This document shows, one piece after another, positions 12,386 to 24,600 of a stretch of DNA of 64,000 bases. The notes under the pieces were generated by a model. That model saw nothing but the letters and a program-made list of their open reading frames with translations, was not told the DNA's origin and searched no databases. Positions within the stretch are counted from its first letter, which is position 1; each line of letters starts with the position of its first letter. Both the position numbers and the translations under genes were made by a program. Source of the DNA: Rotaria sp. Silwood1 (lineage: Eukaryota; Rotifera; Eurotatoria; Philodinida; Philodinidae); contig CAJNOP010000058.1 of assembly GCA_905250075.1 (NCBI GenBank), forward strand, positions 713,257 through 777,256, in the 5' to 3' direction.

Positions 12386-14223
12386 TCATATAGTGTCCAT
12401 ACAGTCCTCATAATTTTGATGTTTCGAGACTAAATTGAATTTCTGTAGGAGAGGAAAATCAAGCAACGATGGAATGTTTGCCGATGTTACTGATGGACGG
12501 GAATTGAATTCTAAAAGTGAGAAATCTGGTTTTTCTTGTCTCTGTTGAGATGTTTTCTTTTGTCGCCAATGAATCGCTCGATTTACACAAGAACATTGAT
12601 CATCCACATGAGATCGTCCGCAGTTGAGACATATTAACTTCGAAGATTCGGGTCGCATTATCGATAAGTTAGGATGTGCTTTGTGTGTTTCTGCTGATGA
12701 GTAATAGAAATCAGTAGACGTCAGTACACAACCGTCCTAAAAGAAAAAAAGACGAAAATCACTTACTACTGTTACAATGGTTTTGACATTAACCCTTTGA
12801 GGACGGGTGGGTGATATTTGTCCCACCTATTTTTTAGTACAGAAAATGTTTGTTCTATGTTAAACTGTTACAATCTTTAAGGTAAATAGGTCACCTATCT
12901 GCTACCTGATGCAGGTCTTTTCTCTCTTTCTTCGTGCCATATAGATCTTCTGAGATGTCCTCCTTTCTTCCTGCTACTATATACTGACGCATGATTTCTT
13001 TCTCTCTTCTCTCAGTGCATTATCATCAGGTTTTATCTCATCATTTGAAGTCAAATACAACAGTCTGATTGAAGAACCATTTTTCGATTGAAAAAGAATT
13101 CCGTCCTCAAAGGATTAATTCGTGTTTTTTTTCAACTCAAAAAACACAAGCAGTTGTTGGGTGATTTAAAGTAAGAATTCAGACGTCATTTTATTGAAAT
13201 GGATCGTATTGCTTTGGAATAAAGGATATTGGAAAATATTTTCATACAAGGCAAACGACCATATCTAACTCTATTTCTTCTCAAAAATGAGTTTTCGGTT
13301 AGAATCATTTCTTCTACTTTTCTCAATCATTTACCTTTATCATTTCGATAATTATTCTTGCGATATTTTTTGCATCATCTAAGCCGCAATGTAAATGACC
13401 GTTTGCTTGAAGTCCCAAGTATCCGAGCATGTAAGCAATTCCTTCGTTTAAGAATCAATTAAAACTCGCTAGAATGTAACAATTGTTGAAAACTTACGAC
13501 CCATTCTAGTCGAATAAAAATTCGAAAATGCTTTTTTAATATCAATCCATTGATGTGCCCACTTGGGATAGGCAATATGGGCGAGCTCACACTGCATACG
13601 TAAGTATTTGCGAAAATCTGATGAACTATTGTTGGATAGACAGTAAAGTAAAAAAATTGAATGAATACATTTTATTTGCGCTCATGATTATATGCATGTC
13701 TTACCCATCGGTGACAAAGATGTATTTGCTTTTTGAGAGCGATTCATTATCTCTGTTGTTTAACCATTTCTCAACAGACATGAGCACATCAGCAAACATA
13801 GGTGCATTATTGACTTGTTCCTATTCGAATTCAAGTACAAAATCATTTTATAACTTAGGTCATTGAAAATACAAACTTGTGTTATTCCAGTCAGTTGTTT
13901 ACAATAATCTGACAAAATCGGCTGTATCACTGGCCGGCAATACGATTGAAATGTGTTAACCTACAAGAATACACATAAGATAGGTCTGAGTCAGCTGAAT
14001 TACATTCAGATAGTTAAGGTCTTTTTACAATTGTTCTTGCGTGAACATCGATGATAACAATGGGAAATTCAATAATTTCTTGAATATAAACATGTGGTGG
14101 TGGTGGTGGATTAGCTACACATGTTGCTTCAAAATCGATTATCGCAAAAAAATCGAATTCTTGCCGCTGTATTGATCGATTGTTATTCGACTTACAGCTC
14201 GCTGACAGAGAATGTTTCAGCAT
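12386..14223 (-). CDS. ERI1-family 3'-5' exoribonuclease (DEDDh)
   Basis: Complete six-exon model with every junction in phase: 14223-14029, 13960-13877, 13820-13705, 13625-13498, 13441-13335 and 12736-12386, giving 326 aa. Motif I is DFFAIIDFEATC (catalytic Asp and Glu); family landmarks follow in order: TFQSYCRP, LSDYCKQLTGIT, NAPMFADVL, YIFVTDG, MQCELAHIAYPKWA, FSNFY, and HCGLDDAKNIARI (conserved His and Asp). This is the ERI1/ERI2/PINT1 subgroup of DEDDh nucleases, which trim 3' ends of small RNAs, histone mRNA or 5.8S rRNA in other animals. The C-terminal 100 residues hold a small Cys cluster (CLNCGRSHVDDQCSC) that could bind zinc, recalling but not matching the extra zinc domain of ERI2. 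Which paralogue it represents is unclear, so no symbol is given. Intron 5 (12737-13334) is enlarged by a MITE. Confidence 0.9.
12793..13114. mobile_element. piggyBac-type MITE in an ERI1-like gene intron
   Basis: A 322-bp element flanked by TTAA on both sides (12789-12792 and 13115-13118), with terminal inverted repeats CCCTTTGAGGACGG and, on the right, TCCTTTGAGGACGG read inward. TTAA target duplication and CCCTTT-like ends are hallmarks of the piggyBac superfamily. There is no transposase, so it is a non-autonomous copy. It lies wholly inside the last intron of the exoribonuclease gene and should be spliced out. Confidence 0.8.
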
Positions 14224-15668
14224 CTAATAGTTATCTGTTGAAAACAAAAATAGATTGTAAATATAAATGATAGAATTCGCTTTTCGCGTTATGCAACAAA
14301 CTTTGTTGATAAATTCTTTTGTATTGATTCTTCTACAGGGACAATAGATGGCAGTCAATGTATGTTTCTATCAAGCCTGTCGATTCCTGTTTACAATCAT
14401 GAAAAGAAAAAAAGGATCAGAATCAGTAGAAATTTATTCTACACAATGACTTGCACGATCAGTCCTATCATTGACGAAAGAAAAAGTCATTATGGAAAAA
14501 AAACCCATGTAATAATGTTTAACGTTAGATTCTACATGGTCTCTATGCGAGCATAATAATGTATACATTCACTATTCTTATGTCAACAAAATGGTTGCGA
14601 AAGAAAAATGTGTAATTTTACGCAATAGAACGAAATTCTGTTCTGTCCATGATTCACGTACAAAAACAAATGTGTATCAATACAATGAATCATTTCAAAT
14701 AAATTCGACTCAACTTGCTTCGATATGCATTACGTGAAGAAATTTCTCATCTGATGATTGCTTTTCGTGCTAGGAAACTTAGGAGTTCGAAATTTGCTTT
14801 TGTAAAACATGATTGTGAATGAATATTCAAATAAGTAGAGTGAAAAGTGAATATCTCAGTATGTTCTGATGACTATCATATATCTCATTATTTGATTTCG
14901 GATTTTTCAATCACAAATTTATTCAGATAACAATGAAATAAAGTCTATCAACGCCAAGTACAATGTTCTGCACTACAAACTGAGACTAACTACTTAATAG
15001 TGTGGTGTGTAAAGGGGACAATACACTAGGTAACACTTGAAACTAAACCAACTTGTAAATTATGTGATACGATCAAATAAATAAGACATTATTAAATTAA
15101 GTGCTGTTCAAATGCTCACGTATATCAATGAATTTTTGTGGGTGTGAGTATGAGTCTGACTTTGGGTCAGAATGCATGTCTTCTTTTGACCAACAATCAA
15201 CACATTTTGCTCAGCGATGGTGAGAAACCGCTTTTCTTCGCTTTATAAATACATTGCTAGCATTTTTTATTGTCTTCGTTCATATGATGATCACTTGATG
15301 AATGGTTGTTATATTAGCAAAGTGGCAAGTAATTCGATATATGATTACAGAGTAAAAGTTGAATATATTTTTCAATTTTCTGTTCAACTCGAAATCATTG
15401 GATGCATACTTACAGACACTTATTTATTTTAATCACATCTTTACTTTCATCCTCATGCAATTTGTGTAGTTGTATGCAGCAATTAGTGTACGAATGTAAT
15501 TAAAGTGAACCAGAACTCTTTTAGGTATGATGGCTTTATTTTTCTGACACAAAATTCATTTGAATGAGCTATTACCATGAAGCCTGGGAGGATCATTGCG
15601 AAACAACTTTGATGGATGGTGTGCTTTGGAGGTTATCGAAACAAATGACACAACAACAAGCTCTTTAA
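14224..15668. other. Intergenic stretch, nothing convincing
   Basis: Contains the upstream region of the exoribonuclease gene. Open frames at 14362-14556 and 15217-15432 have no recognisable features. A short telomere-like TGTGGGTGTGAG lies at about 15137-15148. Confidence 0.35.
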
Positions 15669-16310
15669 TTAGGTTCCGCCGAAAACAATTTGAAATTTTC
15701 CAACATTGGTAAATCGCCCGATTGCACTGGTCATGAAGACAGCTTCGAGATTTTTTCCTAAGTCGATTCCATCTCTACTGAACTTGAATAGATGAATCGA
15801 ATATGCCTCTATGTCCATAGATTCTTCCATATACTTCATCACATACTTCCAATCATGCTTCACAACAATATCTTAGAAAAACCGGCCATAGTTACTGTTT
15901 CCAGAGGCATATATCCAAATACGCACACTTTCAGCGTACGGACGGTCAGTGAAAGTTACAATATGATAACCGACTTCGAGAAGGATATGTCTATTGATAT
16001 TGTACTCTGTACGAATTATTTCTTTTTTCGCATCTTCTATAGGAATCGTAGCTCGACTTTTATTGCATACAATTATCAAACATATTGCTAGATTTTCTGG
16101 ATTCTCTTCTTACAGCTGAATATGAGTACGGTTTGCAACATATTCTGATAAACCGCTAGCTTTTTTCAGAAAACCATTTTTAGTAGAAGGCAACATTTTA
16201 ATTATTAGACTACTATGCACGTGCTTTATTTTTCTAAGTGAAAGTGAATGTAAAAATATTACTGCCATAAACCGAAATTCATTTTTGTGGTTGACGAAAG
16301 CATAGAACAA
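15669..16310 (-). pseudogene. Unidentified coding relic with in-frame stops
   Basis: Three consecutive open segments on the minus strand (16310-16113, 16109-15876 and 15872-15672) share one frame and are separated only by single stop codons, TAA at 16112-16110 and TAA at 15875-15873. The two downstream segments have ordinary protein-like composition with alternating hydrophobic strands (HILLEVGYHIVTFTDRPYAE, VRIWIYASGN, IGRFTNVGKFQIVFGGT), suggesting a beta-rich domain. I do not recognise the family. Either the gene is degraded, or the first stop lies in an intron whose borders I could not place (a CAG acceptor-like site sits at it). No function is assigned. Confidence 0.35.
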
Positions 16311-18571
16311 AACAGATAATTTCGCTCGTCATCGTCGAATTTTCTTGATCAGCACAAACTGGTCGGTCGGAGAAATTTGATCGAATTTGACTAAGCAGTC
16401 TGTGACCAGCTACAATTATAAATTGCAACAAAAGAACAATCACACATAAAAGGTCGTCTAGGTTATCAAATAATGTGGAAAATATCCGAAAGGAATAGAT
16501 GAATTGGAACGCATTCGATTTGTGCTATCTTCAATCTGTAAAACGACGTTTACACTTTGTAAAATTACCTATGTGCTACAAAGACTGAGTTTCATATTTG
16601 AGCTTCAGAAGAGACTGCGCTGACAAGGTTTTCCAATAAAATCATATTTTTCGGCTTTTGCTCTGGAAATTTGCTCACACTAAGGTCTCAATTAGACTCA
16701 CTTTTGTACTAAATTTTCAAGCCTTTGCATGTAGATACCTCCGGGATGCTTATTTTTTAAAATATTCGCATTTTACATAAGATCAATCGTAAAGTATCTG
16801 TATTTGGAAAAATACACTTTCTAGAAAATCTGTATCGAAAAATTGCGAAAGTTTTTCTCAATCAAAGAAAATTTAGTTGAGACTTTCGTAAAAGTAAAAT
16901 ATCAGGTCAAAGTTTCAAAAAATAGAATAAATCACTGAAAGCCTAACATGTCTCGTAAAGCTTAACAAGAGTACGAATGATTTAAGCTCATTATAGTCTA
17001 GTGGATTTTTAACGTTTAACCAAATATAACATCACAACTTTTAATCATTCGGGAATGCCCATTAAAACTATTTTTTCCAAATTCGAAAAAAGCAAATTCG
17101 TTTTCTGGAACTTATAGTGGTAGCTCAAAGCGATGTCTGTTAGCTTTGTAAGGCTCATAGACGTTCTAGAATAGGCACTTATCAAATAAATAGGTGAATA
17201 TAGTATTGCTATTGACCTTCTCGATAGGCCAACGTGAGGATAACTCGACTATCCACATTACTCTTTGTTTTGTATAATTTGATCATTTCAGCGCCCATTA
17301 GGTGCAACGACTTGAAAAGTAACGTTTTGCATTGTTTCTCTTTTTATATATAATATTTTGTTAATAATTAAACGTATTTAAGTTAGGATGTTTTAACGTT
17401 CATAACCGACTCATCACTGATCCACCACATGTCTAGTCATTAATTCAGTATTGATAAGATGTGAAACTAGTCGTTTTTAGTCTCGATCTGTACGCATCAG
17501 CGCTCGAAAAACTTCTAGCCATACTCTGGGTTCCTGAATATGATGGCACAGGTCTCAAAACCGCGCCGCTGATGTCAATAAATGAAAAATAATGTTCATA
17601 CGTAAAAGCCAAATCACTGGTTGACTTTACTGTGAATGATTATCAGAAAAATGTTATAGATAGGTAGGGAAACAGTGTATAAAAAAAAGCACTTTCCATC
17701 TCTCCTTCTTCTTCCAAGTGGATTCTTCGATAGCTACCGTCTATGATTTCAAAACCGACCATACTTCACCATAGATGCTCTTATCAGTGCACTTCCTCTC
17801 AATGAAGACGGCACATTTATCTCGGAAGAAGTCGATTGAGATATCTATGATTGGTAATACTGGATAAAAGCTCAGAGATCAATCCTAACATATATTTTTT
17901 CTCTTAGTGGAACTTTCTGAAGCTATTCTGTTTGCATTCAGCATTTCACAACGAGTATATTCTTATAATTTTGAAAATAATTTCTCCTTCTTATCTGTCT
18001 TAATAGAAGACACTAGGCTGACATATAAATGCGGCGACGCTATCTTTTTTCAACAGGAGCTTTCTTCAATATTTACATACCATTTGATTCGTTCCCCAAT
18101 AGGTGCCGATGCTGTGTATCACTATTGCCAACAGAAACAATAGTACTAACAAGCATTAAACTCGTTGATGCTACTGCTAATTCATACATTTCAAATCGAT
18201 CGATAACTCTTCTACTTTGCATCTCATCGAACGAGGCTACAGTTCACTATTGCTCATAAGAAAACCACAGAGCTACATAGGAAGCTAGTTTGGACGATTC
18301 CTATGGTTTCGATTAATGCATAGCCTATTCTATGCAGAAAAATTGGCATAACCTTATGGTAGAGAATCTACAGTTACGTTTCTGATGAATCAAGCTCGTA
18401 TAATTATGTAAGAAATTCAATAAAGATTCTTTAAAAGAAAAATAAGCGAGAAGTAAAGAAGTCTATAAAGACGAATTGTTGAGAGTTTCCTTATTTATCG
18501 GTGATACGTTAGTTTGATTGACTGTTCGCATTCTGAACAATGCTTTCTCAGAGTTTATCGCATGGACCGAT
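16311..18571. other. Intergenic stretch; one weak coding candidate
   Basis: Nothing firm. At 17770-18140 (+) a protein-like frame (DALISALPLNEDGTFISEEVD, then a TGA) precedes a TTTTCTCTTAG acceptor-like site and an open frame at 17907-18143. This could be a decayed exon pair, but no family is recognised and the stop argues against a working gene. Confidence 0.3.
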
Positions 18572-19849
18572 TTAATTACGATGCGGGGCAATCGTCGTTT
18601 GCCCATGGTGTCTCTGCCACAAATATCGTAGTTTTTTGAATACCAACAAACTGCGTAATATAATAAATCGAAGACAAACTGTGAGACCACCGTAGAATCC
18701 CAACAGAGTTGTAATCATATAGGCAACATTATTGTTTTCATCATATGTTAATTGACATAAATGAGGAGAACATGCTTGATAATAAGCTGAAAAGTTGCTT
18801 GCATTGATCCATTCTTCAACGAATAATTCATCGATCATTGTACCTAATTTTGTTGTCAAGTGCGGAAATCGAGTAACAGCTAAGGATTTGAGCAAAGATG
18901 GAACCATTGAACTGTTCAGCAACGTACCCACCATAGACAAACACGTCGAGTCGAAGAAACATTCCAATGTTGACTGACGTAATCCATCCACAGGCAAACA
19001 TCCACCAACGAGACCTGGTAATGTGATTGTTCCGTCACCTAAAACAAGATTGAGTGGTCTCCAACATGTGGGTGATAATGATGCTGCGCATGAACATGTA
19101 TCGTTATTATATGAACGAGGGATCGTTGCTACCATATAACGTTCTGCAGCTGTCGTAAATGCAATATTCCAAGTTGTCATAAACATATTCTGCAATTGAT
19201 TCGAACGAAATGTATCTCTAATAAATTTGAGTCTATGCAGAAATGTCACAGGTGTTTGTTGAATAAATATATTTAATGCTGATGCAACTTCACTTTCAAA
19301 CGATTTCGGTGTTAATGCTTCAATACTAACAAATGTCTTTGACGCGAATGTAAGTGCGGCATTCGTTACTGTTTGATTGGCTAGTTTGCAAAATGAAGCG
19401 ATCATTCGAAAATAGGCACTGAGCAATGGTTGATCTTTCAAACCGAATGTATCACCCGTGGCTGCCACTAAAGTCCACCATTCAGATGCGATGAAACCGC
19501 TCGAACATATTTGATGATAAACGGCTGATACAGACAGAAAAGTACCGTATTGTATTGAGGTTCGACTACAAGGACACGAAAGAGCATTGGTTTGGGTTAG
19601 ATGATAAAGCGTTTCGAATGTTGCTTCAGACGGTAACTTGACTGTATATGAGTGTGTTTGTTCATTGAGACCGGTAAATATCAGAATGATTGAGAATGAA
19701 ATGCTAAGTAGGATTAGATAAATCCGGGTGGCCACAAATGGAACGTCAGTTTCATTATTGAACAAGTTGATAGAAATGAAATTTTGCACAACGCGTTTAA
19801 CACACGACCGTCTTCGTCGGGGTTGATGATTATCTGCGTGATCTATCAT
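18572..19849 (-). CDS. Two-TM Cys-rich membrane protein, paralogue 3 of the cluster
   Basis: Single-exon gene, 425 aa. The short basic N-terminus (RRRRSCVKRV) is followed by TM1 at about residues 42-62 (ATRIYLILLSISFSIILIFT), a long extracellular region rich in Cys and N-glycosylation sites, and TM2 near residues 375-400 (ITTLLGFYGGLTVCLRFIIL), with a short basic tail. Landmarks shared with the paralogues at 21.7-26.2 kb and 27.4-28.8 kb include LSCPCS, YHQICSSGF, LANQTVT, TLECFFDSTCL, EEWINASNFSAYYQACSP and the closing Y-x-ITTLLGxxGGL block. The topology (two TMs, large Cys-rich ectodomain) is that of DEG/ENaC-type channels, but I see no diagnostic motif of that family. I know this protein type only from rotifer genomes; function unknown. 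The absence of introns contrasts with paralogue 2. Confidence 0.75.
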   Translation of the reverse strand: MIDHADNHQPRRRRSCVKRVVQNFISINLFNNETDVPFVATRIYLILLSISFSIILIFTGLNEQTHSYTVKLPSEATFETLYHLTQTNALSCPCSRTSIQYGTFLSVSAVYHQICSSGFIASEWWTLVAATGDTFGLKDQPLLSAYFRMIASFCKLANQTVTNAALTFASKTFVSIEALTPKSFESEVASALNIFIQQTPVTFLHRLKFIRDTFRSNQLQNMFMTTWNIAFTTAAERYMVATIPRSYNNDTCSCAASLSPTCWRPLNLVLGDGTITLPGLVGGCLPVDGLRQSTLECFFDSTCLSMVGTLLNSSMVPSLLKSLAVTRFPHLTTKLGTMIDELFVEEWINASNFSAYYQACSPHLCQLTYDENNNVAYMITTLLGFYGGLTVCLRFIILRSLLVFKKLRYLWQRHHGQTTIAPHRN

Positions 19850-21693
19850 AACAACAGAAAAAAACCGGTATGGTGAAGTATCTTGCCAAGATCTTTTGAA
19901 AGTTACAAGACCAAAGCAGTTATTTTACTACTCATTTCACCTATTTTTATGCACTTCGACAAAGTGACACAGTGACCAGATTATGAAAAAATATGGTATG
20001 ACTTCCTCAAAGTGAACGAGCTTATGCATCATAAGACTGGACTACGCTCTACTTCACTTACTTCGACCAAAATACCCAAAGCTGCAATATAAAGATCTCA
20101 CCGTGATATTTTCAATAATTGCACAGCTAAATATCGTTGGTTATCGCTGTCAATTAGTAATCGACATACATCTGTCGATGAATTTCATCGACAGGCCAAC
20201 GTTCATCAAGTGACGACGTGCGTAACTGACGATCTTTCATTCATCTAACTAGTTACTTATTTCTATTTTGTGTCTACAAATGCCAAGCGATAATTCTGAC
20301 CGACAATAGATGTTCATCGAGTGATGAGTTGCATTAGTATGTAGTTCTTTTCATCTTGCTAACTTTTTGTTTTAGGTACATCAATGATTACCAAGAGACT
20401 TTTCCATCGATGTGTACCATAAAACTAATACCATTTTATCGCTTGATTCAACTGGCATTATACTGATGAGCACATTACTACAGAATCTTGCTCATGTATC
20501 CATACTTTGTTTTTCTTGTGTTATTAAAAGGATTCTACTACTTTTCGTCATTTTCTGTGCTAAAATATGACTTGATCATGCGTTTTGTAACTATAAGGTG
20601 TTCGCTGTTTCAATTGGCATATTCATAAATTAGACTTTTTCTTTCATAATAAAGTACTTGACCTACAACTAATTCGAGACAATGTTTGCAAAGACCTTGT
20701 TTTGAGTCATTTGTGGAAAAAATACTTTCATAGCAAAGAACAAACTATATTTCTGAATAGATCGATCGGAAACACGAACAGTTTGTTCAAAACACAGAGT
20801 CAAAAATTTGGTGACTTGGAAGATGATGAAACAGCGCAAAATTCTTCTAACGGTAAAGAATATTAGACTTTTGTATCGTGTATAGGTATAAATGCTACGA
20901 GTCACAAGTTCGAATTCTTTGTCAATATTAAACATGATTTTGCTTTTCTTTCATCGAAGTTGTACAAAGTTTAGCTTAATAACGAACCTCACTGCGAATC
21001 ATAGTTACGCGTAATTTTGCAGAAATTTAAGCAGAGTAGTATAGATAAATATAGTGCTTTAAAATAGTTTAAGAGTATGAGCAAAACTATGCATAACATA
21101 TACAGACTTGAACTTAATAACCACAAAATAGTGTTGCATAGATTGAAGGGAACCATTATTGCCCTCACAAAAAAAGGCTTTATTAGAGTTCGCGCCAGTA
21201 ACAAGATTTAATCAACTGTAATATGGTATGGGTGTCCACAGTTGATGTACCAGAAAATTAAAAAATAGAGTCGAGATGTTATTTTTCTTTAAAAAAATAC
21301 AGAAAATGAATTTTTTATTATTTTAATGAAATAAAAAGTATTTCTTTCTCTTTTCTTATTTTTAATAAAAAGTAAGAGATCAACTGTGTTTTTTTTTTTC
21401 CATCAATAAAGGTGAAAGAGAAGCAGAAGTCTCACTTGTATAATAGACTCAATTCTTAAATATTCATCTAAAAGTCTAGCGATAAACTTTTGAAGTATTC
21501 CACTCATGTGTGTAGTCTACAATTTTCATTGCTAATGTTCGAAACCGATGTGAAATGAACAGATGATCGGGATCAATATTGTACTAGAGCTCGGTTCAAA
21601 GTGGAATTTTTGAAGTTCGGTTCAGTTTATTTTCGAACTCTGCTCAACACATAAGTTATATGCAAAAATCTGCTATTCTTTTCATTACTTTTC
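19850..21693. other. Intergenic stretch between paralogues 3 and 2
   Basis: No supported gene. Contains a degenerate direct repeat (listed separately) and AT-rich, homopolymer-rich sequence at 21240-21420. Open frames at 20669-20935 and 20989-21204 look like chance. Confidence 0.35.
20195..20385. repeat. Degenerate direct repeat, two copies about 115 bp apart
   Basis: A block starting ...ACGTTCATCAAGTGACGACG and continuing CTTTCATTCATCTAACTAGT... to GTGTCTACA near 20280 recurs as ...ATGTTCATCGAGTGATGAGT, TCTTTTCATCTTGCTAACT... to AGGTACA near 20382. Similarity is clear but imperfect. Nature unknown; it could be an old tandem duplication. Confidence 0.4.
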
Positions 21694-24600
21694 TTACATA
21701 ACGAAGATGCCGATAAAATCGCGATAAATTCTCTTTCGGATGGAGAAGAATTTTTTCTCATGAAAATCATATTGTTGATGAACAATCAATATCAACGTAC
21801 CGATCGCATGACTTGATGCTGTAGTTCCACGTGCATTTCGTAAGAATAGTCGTGTCGAAATGATTTTCACGATGAGTGGTGCAAGTATCTTTAGTATGAC
21901 ATTTAGTCCACCCGCAAGACCGAGAATAGTTGTGATAACTTGAAATATGTTGTAGTGATGTGTGTAGGTGTACGTACAAATACGTGGATTACATTTGTTA
22001 TAATGAGTTGTTATATTGGTCGTATTGATCCAATCTTCAATCATCAACTGTGAGACAATAACACCCATAGTTGTATTAGGTAAAAAGCGACTTGACAAGC
22101 GAGAATCAAGTGCTGAAACGTTTATTGTGACTGGTTGGACCCATTTATCGATGTCGAACAGGCGCCAATCGAGTAACATTTGAATGCACGATTGATTATA
22201 AAAGCATTCAAACGTTGAAAACAGAAGTGAATTAAATGGGAAGCAACTCATCACCACACCAGGAACAGTTTGGTTAGGTAGAGAGTTAGGTAGGTGACAA
22301 CTAAGCGATGAGCAGTAGAAACCTTGTGGACGTATACAGGCGTTGCTTGTTAAACATGAACAAGTGTTACCATCAGGTAGATAATATATTTTTGGCTTGT
22401 AGCGCAATGCCCATGAATAATTTGAGGCTATAATTTATATAAAAAAATATTTGCAAAACATGCTTCAACGAAAAGTCCTTAAAAATATGTTCTTTTGATT
22501 CTTTTACTTTTCTAAAGCTGCATATATATATATATATGTTTATCCTACACTTCTGATGTTACTTGTCAAATTCGAAACTTACTATCTACATTAGCTTGTC
22601 CGAAAAGTTTGTGCAACTTAGCTGATACTGCACGTGTGAAATCATGAAGAGCGTGCATTTTTTCCCGGATTTTCTCTTTTTTGCTCGATTATACCGTTTC
22701 CTTGCAACATAACAAAATACTGTTTACAACCCTGTCTGCCTATAGTCCACTCATCAATGGGATATCCGTTTTGAGAATCATAATAGGTTCTTTTTTAACA
22801 GTTGACCAAGGACAACAAGATACTCTTTCTAGGCAGACAAGCAATCAGGAAAAGAGTGTTTAAACACAATGGTCTTCAACTGTTTAGACAGTGTGATGTG
22901 TCCCAAAAACACGCTTAAACTAATTAAAAACATTTAGTTGTTTAACATGCTGTCACAGTTTAAACAGATAAAGTGTAAATGGCTATGACTGATGAAACGC
23001 AATTTTTTTACACATGAAACAGTTTTGACAGTTTTGATGAGTGGGCTGTAACTGTCACCATGGGTCATCTACTTAGCCACAAATACACCCCCACCACTAC
23101 TCAAACCTAACCATCCCCATATCCACATTTATATTCAAACTCAACCAAACCTCACACCAACGCACCCACACTCACACTCTTTACTATGGCTAATTTATTA
23201 TTGAAATATGATGTTCTCATTTCTAAGAAAGAAGAAAGTACCGTGAACATCAGAGAAATCAGAAGAGAGAAGAACGATGGCAGCACTTAGTGAGGTATAC
23301 AATACAAAATAGAATAATTAAAGATATCACCAACTACTGATACCTTAACCTTCCATGGTTTTCACTACAAGTGTGACAATGTGCTGTGTGTTAGTTTGAG
23401 CAAGTAACACCGTTCTGTAATTTTTTATCTCAAAAAATTTCGAAGAAGCTCGCATTGTGTCGTCAACAGTTTATCACAATTTTCATGTCCACAAATTTAT
23501 AAATTTTTTAGAAAGTGCATGAAGTAAACTGAACATATATTTTGATAAAACTATTCGGGCTAAAGATAGTTATACATTTTCCCATATATATCATTCCTCT
23601 AGCTGGAAGAATTCAGCGAAGAATATTATGTTTTTATTGTGAAGCGATTTTTTTTACTGCAATTTTAGTTAGACAAGTGTGTTTTAGCGACTATAGTGTG
23701 AGAAAATATTTAAATAGTATGTGGAAAATTGTAATAAATAATGTTAGATCAATTTAATATGATCTAAATAAAAGTGAAAACTTCTTGTTTAAACGTGATT
23801 CATTTTGTAGCAACCAAATGAGATCATTTTAACAAATTATAATAAAAATACACTTAGCAAAACTATTGATAAATGTGTTTAAACATTTTAAAACATTAAA
23901 AACGCTAATTTAACAAGTTTTAACATTCCTAAAACGGTTTTTCAATCTGTCTGAATCGTTGCGCTTGAATTTGGAGTGAGTTAGAATGCGAGAATTGACT
24001 GATTGGCTTTTAAAAATCATAAGCTCATAAACGCTTGAGAAGTTCAGTATGAAAATATTTTCAAAATCGGGTTCAATCATCTGCACAGTTTTGTTTGGTC
24101 TTTCTACTGCAAATATAAAAATCTCAAACTTCCATCGTCAGGTATGCGAGATTTTCTATAGACTCTCTGGAAAACAATAGTATTTCGGATGAAGTGTTTC
24201 AATTTTCACTATCACGGATCATAGTCTATACAAAACTATAAGTACACTGAACATTTCAGCTGTCAATACATGTTGGGTTTTCGGAAAGGGGTGTCAGTTT
24301 CGGGTTCCGCTCCAGGAGACTCATACTATCTTGTACAAATTGAAAGAATAGGCACAGCGCTAAGTCATAACATAATCACAAAAGCATGAAAACAAATTTT
24401 CAAATGGGTATCCGGGTTCCCAGAACTAGAATATCTGGGTGGGTTCCATTCTTGGGAATCCAAGAATCTATACGGACTTGATACAGATTGAGAGAATAAG
24501 CACGTACATAAGTCTCAATATAATCAGGAACGCGTAAAAACGAATTTTCGAGTGGGTTCCACTCCTTGGGAATGGAGAACCCCGCACCCCTAGTTTTCGG

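Noticed and set aside
17907..18143. A 78-codon plus-strand open frame with an acceptor-like site before it
   Set aside because: The upstream partner contains a TGA, no family is recognised and no complete model could be built.
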